Source of the DNA: Chrysogorgia sp. JL179-B06
Taxonomy: Eukaryota > Cnidaria > Anthozoa > Scleralcyonacea > Chrysogorgiidae
DNA: 64,000 nt
Assembly (NCBI GenBank): GCA_035772405.1
Contig: JAYKKM010000374.1
Location: 1,181,501 to 1,245,500, forward strand
Reading direction: 5' to 3'
Shown: piece by piece, positions 56,484 to 64,000 of the stretch
Layout of the letters: every line of letters begins with the position of its first letter
Numbering within the stretch: position 1 is the first letter of the stretch
Program-made: the position numbers and the translations under genes
Notes under the pieces: generated by a model
What the model was told of the DNA's origin: nothing
What the model saw: the letters and a program-made list of their open reading frames with translations, nothing else
Databases searched by the model: none

Positions 56484-57409
56484 CTACGACAAAAGAAGAA
56501 ATGAATAGGACAATTGAACAACAGGTACAACAAAATAATAATGTATTTCAAGCATAGGCGTTGCAGGAGTTGTTTATATTAGTCGGGCTAGGTTTATATT
56601 ATACGAACTTCGTCAAGCGAATCAGCCCGGCTAACCGAGATTATCCGGCTCAAATAAACGGGTTTGACTACATCACGGGCGTTCGTTGCGGGTAACATCG
56701 ATATATTTGGTCAGCGGACAACTTCGTTTCTTCGTAATCTGTTCGTAGCCGATTCGTAGCCAGCACATTCTCTCAAGGTGATTCATTAATTTCATCCTTG
56801 TCATGAAATCTTAAATGGCATAAGGATTTATCATTCTCATGGATTCTGGGCCACGGAAGCACCTAAAAAGTGCGCACTACCGAAAAGAGACACCTTGGTT
56901 ATTTTCAAAATAATTGTATAATTTAAAACGTCGTTTCTACAGCAATGTCATACTTCTACGAAAAGGGTACATTAATTCTTCTCAGCATAGGCAATATGCC
57001 GCAGTAAACCTTAACCATTTATAAAAAGGGCATTTTTATTTCAGAAAAAGAGCACATTTTCTAAATTTTGAAAAAAAGTATTTGCCACAGTGTCCCCTGC
57101 TCTGTCATGAATCCAATAACCCTAATGAACCCTAATCTTCCTAACCCTAACCCCACCTGTTTTTCAATCCACTTCTAAAAAATTTTACAAATAGTCGTAT
57201 TTAAAACAATCCACGGACTCGTTGCGAACTCTGCTAAGACGAACCACGAACGAATTACGAAAGAAAACGAAGTTGACCGCTGACCAAACATATCGATGTC
57301 ACCCGCAACGTTAACGCCCGTGATGTAGTCAAACCCCAAATAAACAGGCGAAGAACGATGCGCATGCGTAATGTATTATTATTGTATTCAGTGCCACAGG
57401 AACGATTTT

Positions 57410-57550
57410 TCACCTGGGGGGGGGGGGGAGGGGCAAAGTAACTGTGACGAACCCCTTCTGGGGGGTATGGGGAAATTTTGCATATCTGAGACCTCTGAAA
57501 TGGCATTTCCTGCATTTTGGAGAGCAGAAGTTAACAAAATAACAAAATTT
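57410..57550. repeat. G-rich hAT-like end fragment
   Basis: A run of Gs, then CTTCTGGGGGGTATGGGG, AAATGGCATTTCCTGCATTT and TGGAGAGCA, as also seen near 52105-52185. It is probably part of an old hAT-type element. Confidence 0.5.
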
Positions 57551-57599
57551 AAAGGCCGAAATAGGGAGTGTTTAGTTACATTTTTTCTCGAAATTGTGA

Positions 57600-58875
57600 C
57601 AAATCTGCAATGGGTTGACCGCAAGCTTGTTGGTAATCGTTGTGATACTCGTTATATCAATAATGGTCTAGTGGTTACCACACATGTCTATGAGCTGGGA
57701 GACACCAGTTCAAATCCTTGGTCGGACTTCCACTCAGGGTCTTAAAAATAATCGAGGAGAAAGTGCTGCCTTTGCAATAATACCAGCAAATGGTAAGACT
57801 TTCAGGTCTTCTCGGATAACGACCTTAAATCGTAGGCCCTCGGAACCCCTGTAATTGGGCTTCTAGCCTGTTGGGGTATTCCGTTCACCTAAGAGTAATC
57901 TAATAAACGAAACTAAACTATCATTTTTGTTTCAACGATGTCCTACGGTACTTCTGCACCTATATCAAGTTGCAACAAACTTACTGGCTGTAAGCTTGTT
58001 AAGCCTTGACAAAATAAACAGTTTACTACAAACTGTTAGCAGATTTGCTGTAAACCTGCAGCAAACACATCCTCCAACAAAGCTTGTGTAGCCATTAATA
58101 ATTATTTGAGCATGGCTGCAAGACTACAATTACTTTTTCAAAGTATCCTCAGTTTTGCATTGCGCACATTTACTGCGCACATCCAACAATCAGTGTTTTA
58201 TTATGCAACACTTTCAAATAATTCCGACCATTTTAGGACACTTTAGTGCCAAATCTAACAATGGCCGCTTATGTACTGGTAGGGAAGAGTTATTAAGGGA
58301 CTAAATCAATTTGTTTTTCGAGAACGGTTACACAAGTCTAGCTAGGGCTCCTGTGCAATTGGTTTGAAAACTACTTGATAATGCCAGTTTAAGGCCATAG
58401 TTCTCAAAGAAGGTCGGTGACCATAATTTTTTCCTTAATAATTTTATTCTACCACTTTTACGTGTTATAACAGAAACTTAGAGAAAAATCATTTCTACAA
58501 CTTACAATATTTTACATTTTTGATGAATGTTTCTTCAAATAACATGTCAAAGAATGTGGGAAACGACCTTTCTTTATCATAATAAACCCTGTTAGCTGTT
58601 TCTTTCCCCCTAAAATACCATGTTTTCTTGTATAAAATTACTAGCTGCGAAAAATAAAAATATATCTTTGTCAAAAGGTTCAAGAAAAAGTTGTGCAATG
58701 CAGTTTTTAATCAACTCGTAAATTGGTCATAATGACGTCACCATACTGAGTAAGAGGTGACTTGCGATATGCCATATCTTCTAAACAAAGTCGGTGACCC
58801 CATCTTTTTTTTTGGTTTTAATATAAGCATGTTTTCAGCAAATTTTCAATTCGGAAAGAATTACTGAGGAATTAC
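57600..58875 (+). mobile_element. Second copy of the 1.2-kb tRNA-Glu/Asp-like repeat
   Basis: Parallels 33930-35123. Here the tRNA-like block is fuller: AATGGTCTAGTGGTTACCAC, then GACACCAGTTCAAATCC and TTGGTCGG, with ACTTCCACTCAGGGTCTTAA absent from the other copy. Confidence 0.7.
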
Positions 58876-58926
58876 CTTAAATATTCTAAAATAAAAAAAG
58901 AAAATTTGGAATAAAAGTGGGCGCTT

Positions 58927-59064
58927 TTTCGATATATGAACAAACCGAAATTCAAACCAATCGCTAACCCTAATCGCTAACCCTAACCCTAATCCTAACC
59001 CTAAAACTGACTTGGATTGATGTTATAATAATTTTAAATTTCGGTTGCTTATATATCGAGAAAG
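58927..59064. mobile_element. Small MITE with CCCTAA-repeat centre
   Basis: TTTCGATATATGAACAAAC and its inverse flank CGCTAACCCTAATCGC and further CCCTAA units, with GACTTGGATTGATGTTATAA. An opposite-orientation copy is at 39362-39478. Confidence 0.75.
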
Positions 59065-59686
59065 GAGCATATGCCCCCGGCTCCTACGTCTCGCCAGCGA
59101 AAGTGTAAATTTCGCTTTCTTGAAATATGTACGGTTGTAAATTTTTCAACTTTCAAAGTTTTGCTTCGCGCCAAAGAAACGCGTGAAGCAGAATAGACCA
59201 ATCAAATCGCTTGAGGTACCCTTCGATGAGAAATACAATGGCGTCCGAAAATAACAGTATATACACTTTTGAAAATGTCAATGTTCTGGAGGGACCTTGG
59301 AACGGTGGTGATAAACAGAATGTAGAATTGAAAATTAGTGTCTGGAAGAGAGTTTAGTTCTGGTTGAGTCATTATGTAACCAAAACATTGGAATAAATAT
59401 TGATGACACAATTACTAATTTGCTCTCAACGTCGCATCCAAACAAACCTACAGCTTTAATTTTTGCTTGCAAATATTTCACGTGTCCAGAACCATTTTTT
59501 TGTACTTGTTTTTATGTTTCCTTTACTTAATTCTTCGTCGCAATAGCAGAAGGATAAAGAGACGTCTTCGGTTCTGCCATTTTATTAATTTTAGCGCGAA
59601 CTTTGTAACAGGAAATTGACCAGCGGAAAATAATTTTGCTCGAAATTGCAAGTGTATTGATTGATTGATTGATTGACACCTTTTAA

Positions 59687-60008
59687 AGTGCCTATAACGT
59701 CTGTGGGAATTTAATATATTTGTAATCTATGGATTATCCTGAGATAAATTGTAATATATCTTGTCAGCTGAAAATGTCATCTTCATAGACTTTTTTGCTG
59801 TTAAAGTTGACGGAAATGATGTCAAATCGGGAATCTGTCTATATGAAAACCTCTTTACAGATGCCCGATTTGACGTCATTTCCGTCAACTTTAACAGCAA
59901 AAAAGTCTATGAAGATGACATTTTCAGCTGACAAGATATATTACAATTTATCTCAGGATAATCCATAGATTACATATATGTTAAATCCCCACAGACGTTA
60001 TAGGCACT
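59687..60008. repeat. 322-bp palindromic MITE
   Basis: AGTGCCTATAACGTCTGTGG at 59687 is inverted at 59989-60008. The arms match almost throughout (GGATTATCCTGAGATAAATT, GTCATCTTCATAGACTTTTT, AACTTTAACAGCAAAAAAGT). It lies in the BHMT intron. Confidence 0.9.
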
Positions 60009-60104
60009 ATATTTACTCAGGGTAGTTCAATCAGTAGTAACAACTACTGCTATCAATTGGAGACCTTGCAACCGATACAAATACATTACAATATATATAT
60101 CTAG

Positions 60105-60421
60105 TAAAACTAAAAGAAGTAAAACTAGATGCTTATATACAATACAATGTTAATAAAAATGGTCATTATAATAAAATGACTTCTTTGCTTGTTCAATTCG
60201 TACCCGAGGTAAATGTAGCATATTACTTTGTCTAGTTATTCTACTATGTACAGAGCTATTAAAAATAAAATAGTTTTTAAAAAATTGTGGGCAACGTCCT
60301 AGTTGAAAAACATGGTTGTCTCGCCTACTTTGTAGAGAGGTCCATTTTACCATGTCGAAAGCTCTACCACTCTCATCTAGTATTCTAGTTACGATCCTCG
60401 CAGCACGCTGTTGGCGTAGAT
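60105..60421 (-). pseudogene. LINE C-terminal fragment in a BHMT intron
   Basis: RQQRAARIVTRILDESGRAF, FQLGRCPQFFKNYF and LHLPRVRIEQAKKSFYYN are the post-RT tail of an L2/CR1-type LINE. The 5' end stops at the first unit of the tandem array (60422). Confidence 0.8.
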
Positions 60422-60916
60422 GTGTCTTATATACCAAAAGGATATTCTGGTAGACTCTCATTAGCAAAAATAAGTTGGGGGCAATTTCTAGGACGGTGCC
60501 GTCCAGATTACTCTTATCCCATCTCATCCCTCAAATACCATTCATCTATCCCTATGTATCCCCTGCTAAGGTCAATAACAAAGTGTCTTATACCAAAAGG
60601 ATATTCTGGTAGACTCTCAGAATAGCAAAAATAAGTTGGGGGCAATTTCTAGGACGGTACCGTCCAGATTACTCTTATCCCATATTTCATCCCTCAAATA
60701 CCATTCATCTATCCCTATGTATCCCCAACTAAGGTCAATAACAAAGTGTCTTATATACCAAAAGGATGTTCTGCTAGACTCCCATTAGCAAAAATAAGTT
60801 GGGGGCAATTTCTAGGACGCTGTCCAGATTACTCTTATCCCATCTCATCCCTCAAATACCATTCATCTATCCCTATGTATCCCCTGCTAAGGTCAATAAC
60901 AAAGTGTCTTATATAC
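60422..60916 (-). repeat. ~160-bp tandem array copying a BHMT exon end
   Basis: Three units (60422-60582, 60583-60745, 60746-60903), each beginning with the equivalent of 60904-60940: the last ~25 bp of the BHMT exon plus its splice donor (on the minus strand TGAGAGTCTACCAGAA, CCTTTTG|GTATAT). The remainder of each unit is intron (GTTGGGGGCAATTTCTAGGA, CTTATCCCATCTCATCCCTC). The second unit lost two bases of the donor region. Confidence 0.85.
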
Positions 60917-61099
60917 CAAAAGGATGTTCTGGTAGACTCTCATAACCATTCATCCCTCCATCTGGACAATGATAACCAAGTGGTTGTACCATCAAGTGTG
61001 CTTTGAGTCCAGCTTTATCCAAACCATCCTTCATTTTTATCACAGCTTTAATACTCTCACTTGGATCATATTTACAGTTGATTCCAACAATGTCAGCAC
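60917..61099 (-). CDS. BHMT: BHMT exon (third zinc cysteine)
   Basis: Acceptor TATGCAG|GT, donor CCTTTTG|GTATAT. It reads [60 protein letters not shown] and FG. The Cys in GINCKYDP is the third zinc ligand of the BHMT barrel; PL.YH.PD....G..LPE.PFG is the following conserved strand. The leading GT completes a glycine codon split with the exon at 62293-62431. Its 3' end and donor are repeated three more times downstream (60422-60903). Confidence 0.92.
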
Positions 61100-61165
61100 C
61101 TGCATACGTAAAATGTGAAAAGGCTGTTAGGGAACTGTCATTAATTCCACCATGCAGGGACTGAG

Positions 61166-61650
61166 GGGGGGCAGAAGGAAAAGTACTGGGCCATGAAACT
61201 ATAAATAAAAAAATGGTGGGGCTATGAAAACATTTGGAAAACCTTTGATGCGCCATGAAACCTTTTTGATTAGTATATCAAAAGTAATCGAAGAAAACAA
61301 ATATTTATAACATAGGAATTGATATACGCTATGTTTGTCCAAGAAATATCCATATCACACCCCCAGAAATTATGTACATGTATATATAGTTTGGATTTCA
61401 GTGGTTCGAGACTAAGTTCAGGAATGCGAAAACCTGGCTGAAAACAAAGTTGATTGTTTTCCTTGCTCTATATGGCAGACTATCCTCAGTTCCCAGCACT
61501 CCTGTGTTGTTGGTATGAATGAAAATTTAAGATGTGCTGGGCCACGAATTAACTAAAACAAAATGTATAGTTGGGTCGTGAAACCATCCAGGGAAATTTG
61601 GTTGGGTCACGAAACTTTAACAAGAATTTTCAGTTTTCCTTCTGCCCCCC
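61166..61650 (+). mobile_element. GGCAGAAGGAAAA-family MITE (complete copy)
   Basis: The left end GGGGGGCAGAAGGAAAA is inverted at the right end (TTTTCCTTCTGCCCCCC). The interior matches 10850-11290. It starts only 67 bp upstream of the BHMT exon acceptor. Confidence 0.85.
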
Positions 61651-61809
61651 TTCCCCGGGTGGAATCAATGACATGCAGAAAAGTTAAAAACTAGAAAATA
61701 TTTTCCGTGTTTCGATACAGTTCTAGAAACACGAGTGCAAGTTTGGAAGAACGAGAAAAAAAATGGCGGGAAAAGTTCCGTGTTTCTGTCCAATCAACAT
61801 ACCTGTAGT

Positions 61810-62110
61810 TTAATCGAGTGAAATGCCAAATACATGTATTACTTGTAATATACCCTAAATCTTATCCTGGGATTATCACCACTATATATACAAAACTCGT
61901 GACTAGGCTCTCGGCAACGGCTTCCGTAGCTCAGTGGTCAGAGCACTGCACTATAGCATCGCAGGGTCGCGGGTTCAATTCCAACCGGAAGGCCTTGAAG
62001 TTGCATTTTTCGCGGTTTGGTCTTAAAATGTATATATTCCAACATTCGAAATTTTCCTTCATCACAAATCCTTACAACATGTATAGTTTAATTGAGTGAA
62101 ATGCCAAATA
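61810..62110 (+). mobile_element. tRNA-headed SINE, family B
   Basis: TTAATCGAGTGAAATGCCAA, TTACTTGTAATATACCC, head GCTCAGTGGTCAGAGCACTG (about 61922-61995, with the extra TA) and the tail with CTTCATCACAAATCCTT. A partial second copy follows to about 62255, with GGCAAAGTGATCAGA duplicated. Confidence 0.8.
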
Positions 62111-62292
62111 TTACTTGTAATATACCCAAAATCTTATCCCAGGATTATCACCACTATATATACAGAACTCGTGACTATACGCGCTCTCGGCAATCCTCTC
62201 GGCAAAGTGATCAGATAATCTCGGCAAAGTGATCAGAGCACTGCACTAGCATCGCAATTTATTTTTTATTTAAATTGTCACCAATAGCTTAC

Positions 62293-62431
62293 CAGCTTTT
62301 ACCAAACGCACAGCACATTCTTCAATGGGCACCCCTTTAGCATCTGCAGTAGAGTCAATACACATACTGGCTGCAACGGGTTTGCCTGTCTCTTTAAGGA
62401 CTTCAATTGCCCATTCTATTTCTTCACAAAA
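62293..62431 (-). CDS. BHMT: BHMT exon
   Basis: Acceptor TTTTAAG|TTT, donor GCTG|GTAAGC. It reads FCEEIEWAIEVLKETGKPVA, ASMCIDSTADAKGVPIEECA and VRLVKAG, matching the central barrel of BHMT (EE..WA.E.L...GKPVAA.MCI.......GV...ECAVRLVKAGA). It joins in phase with the exons at 63655-63848 (upstream) and 60917-61099 (downstream). Confidence 0.92.
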
Positions 62432-62649
62432 CTTAAAATACTACAAAATTAAAACAGATTCTAATAGTTAATAAATATTCAAAATGATACCATACCTGCT
62501 TCTCATTTGCTAGGATATGCACACATTTACATATATATTATTATTATTATTTATCAGTTAACAAAAATATACAAGTTACACTGGCTTGCAAGTTGCAAAA
62601 TCAGACAAGTTTGGCGCTACTCTGGCTTTAAAAAGTTTTTTGAACGTAA

Positions 62650-62762
62650 CTTTAAAAGTTACTGTCCATGACCCAACGTTTCGACACTCCAATCTAGTGT
62701 CTTCATCAGGGGTGATCGTTGTAAAGTTAGGATCCCTATTTATACCCTCATAAAACCGATGA
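62650..62762 (-). ncRNA. Best hammerhead-like core, Penelope-associated
   Basis: The minus strand at 62670-62709 reads CTGATGA, one extra A, a perfect 5-bp stem II (GACAC/GTGTC, 9-nt loop), GAAAC, loop GTTGG, then GTC. The AC/GT pairs give a 2-bp stem III and GTC is the canonical cleavage triplet. Flanking sequence shares GGATCC and GTAAAGTTAGG with 54.9 kb. Stem I is not evident, so activity is uncertain. It directly precedes Penelope coding sequence on the other strand. Confidence 0.55.
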
Positions 62763-62769
62763 TGACCAA

Positions 62770-63427
62770 CAGTCCAACACACACTGATAAATATCTTTCA
62801 TTTGATTCTCACCACCCCACCATTCTCACCTACCATCTAGTTCCGATTCAAGGGAAAGGCGCCGAATAACTATCCTAATGATTTTCTAAAGAAACTGTTT
62901 AAAACCTGCAGTTACTCCACCACGCGTATACAAACTCTGAGAACGAAAGTTCGGTGATGGGATTTGCGGTTGTTCCGTATATTCAAGGCCATCAAGGGAT
63001 TACGGAATACGGAACCAATTAAAAGAATCTTAGGAAGTTTCAACGTAAAAGTTGCTCAAAAACCTTTCTTGACGTTGGTTCAAAACCTAAGGATAGTATT
63101 GCAAAGGAACAGAGGAAAGACGCTATTTATATTTTATTCCACGTGCAAATGCAATGACTGTGATCAGGAGTACATCGGTCAGACTAAACGTCAGTTTCGT
63201 ACGCGTCTGAAAGAACACCAAAAGGTTGTTTTCTTTTCAAAAAAGGAAAATTCTGCTTTGTCGGAGCACGAGTGCGTAAAACAACCATGAGATGTGTGGG
63301 AAAATTCCAAAATTATTACCACTAATCCGCGGTATACCATCAGAGACGTTGTGGGGGCTTGGCATATCAATAGCGCCCACGCCCCATTGAATCGCGATGA
63401 TGGTGGTTTATTACCAGAAACTTATTT
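62770..63427 (+). pseudogene. Penelope-like element ORF remnant (GIY-YIG end)
   Basis: PTHTDKYLSFDSHHP is a conserved block late in the Penelope reverse transcriptase. After several frameshifts and stops, YSTCKCNDCDQEYIGQTKRQ and FRTRLKEHQK form the GIY-YIG endonuclease (here EYIGQTKR.F..R..EH), then ENSALSEHECVKQP, a premature TGA at 63290, and in the same frame WENSKIITTNPRY and VVGAWHINSAHAPLNRDDGG to the end at 63427. Penelope elements use this domain for insertion. This copy is dead and lies in a BHMT intron. Confidence 0.85.
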
Positions 63428-63487
63428 GCATCTTGTTAATAAATAACACCCTGGAGTCCTATTTATTTTATATCATCTCGTTTTACT

Positions 63488-63518
63488 CTGACGAAGGGCT
63501 CCGCTCGAAACGTCAGTA
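63488..63518 (+). ncRNA. Hammerhead-like core downstream of the Penelope ORF
   Basis: CTGACGA, one extra A, stem II GGGC/GCTC (loop TCC), GAAAC, GTCA, then GTA. The AC/GT pairs and an allowed GTA triplet fit a minimal hammerhead. The same sequence in translation abuts the ORF, the normal place of the Penelope terminal repeat. Stem I is not seen. Confidence 0.5.
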
Positions 63519-63654
63519 TTTCGTTACTAAAAATCTTGGCAGTTTACCACCTTTTCACTTGCTATATATATCCAATATATATATATATGTATATCCTATA
63601 TATATATATATGCTATATATATCCAAAACACTGTCTACGTCCCTATGGACTTAC

Positions 63655-63848
63655 CTCTGCTATTAATATATCCGCATCATATTCAACAAATATTTTTGCT
63701 TGCTTTCTGAAGAACTCTTGTACAGTTTCTTTCGAGGCTCCTTTCTTATAACAAACAGTGTACGATACACCACCAGCCCACAGCAAACCTTTCTCTTTGG
63801 CAATCTTTTTCACAGTGTTACAAGCAGTTTCATTAATGTTACCATCTC
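63655..63848 (-). CDS. BHMT: BHMT exon (first in window)
   Basis: Acceptor ATACAAG|GAGATGG, donor GCAGAG|GTAAGT. It reads DGNINETACNTVKKIAKEKG, LLWAGGVSYTVCYKKGASKE, TVQEFFRKQAKIFVEYDADI and LIAE, matching BHMT ((V/I)NE.AC......A......AGGVS.T..Y.......V...F..Q...F....D.LIAE). The earlier exons of this copy must lie beyond 64000. The acceptor could be a few bases further in; the donor is unambiguous. Confidence 0.88.
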
Positions 63849-63924
63849 CTTGTATATCAGTCTTAATAACAAACAAACAACATGCATAGCGCACCTCTTT
63901 CATAATGGCACCCAAATTAAATAT

Positions 63925-64000
63925 TCTTTTATATTCATTTAAATTAGCCTTTCTGACCTAGTTCATGTGTCTGCAATTCCAAAGAATCTTAGCTTTGTAA
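63925..64000 (-). repeat. Dispersed repeat, inverted copy of 53825-53915
   Basis: The minus strand reads TTACAAAGCTAAGATT, TTTGGAATTGCAGACACA and GAAAGGCTAATTTAAATGAA, as at 53825-53910 on the plus strand. It is cut by the window end. Confidence 0.65.

Noticed and set aside
1..64000. CRISPR arrays, operons, bacterial promoters
   Set aside because: Tandem repeats here have no CRISPR spacer layout, and splice sites with animal transposons show a eukaryotic genome.

Overview
The window is AT-rich nuclear DNA from an invertebrate animal. It has no operons, its coding exons are short and flanked by GT/AG introns, and most of it is transposon debris. Several features recur in cnidarians and some other aquatic invertebrates: a LINE with a 2A peptide, a Penelope-like GIY-YIG element, a Crypton/DUF3504-type N-terminus, tRNA-headed SINEs and degenerate CCCTAA tracts. 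A cnidarian is my best guess, but the window does not prove it.

The only conventional gene I can defend is betaine-homocysteine S-methyltransferase (BHMT) on the minus strand. Four consecutive exons at 63655-63848, 62293-62431, 60917-61099 and 56353-56483 read in phase and end in the zinc-site motif GGCCGF. A separate BHMT N-terminal exon at 49688-49820 lies downstream of that C-terminal exon, so it should belong to a second, tandem copy. The introns are filled with SINEs, MITEs, a LINE tail and a Penelope remnant.

Layout. 0-5.8 kb: LINE tails, a SINE, foldback elements and the first tRNA-derived mini-array. 7-10 kb: a foldback element carrying hammerhead-like cores, then an 87-bp satellite made from the tRNA part of a SINE. 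10-19 kb: MITEs (TTAA, hAT-like, mariner-like) and SINE copies. 20.1-31.3 kb: a near-identical 5.6-kb tandem duplication. Each unit holds a 2.64-kb near-perfect palindrome with hAT-like ends whose arms are built of about 211-bp tandem units. 31.7-31.9 kb: a small exon of DUF3504/Crypton type with a clean splice donor. 32-41 kb: foldbacks, minisatellite-bearing MITEs and a 3.2-kb inverted-repeat region. 41.6-44.9 kb: a decayed LINE (2A, PHD-like finger, endonuclease, RT). 46.2-47.7 kb: two hAT elements 28 bp apart, each with a perfect 8-bp target duplication. 47.7-49.6 kb: a second, internally deleted LINE. 49.7-64 kb: the BHMT locus and its repeats, including a hAT remnant with a recognisable transposase C-terminus.

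The strongest items for follow-up are the duplicated palindromic hAT-like element, the hammerhead-like cores around Penelope remnants, the tandem array that copies a BHMT splice donor, the tRNA-derived satellite, and the MITEs whose arms are themselves minisatellites. All calls are by eye. Repeat ends with target-site duplications are firm; other repeat ends are approximate.
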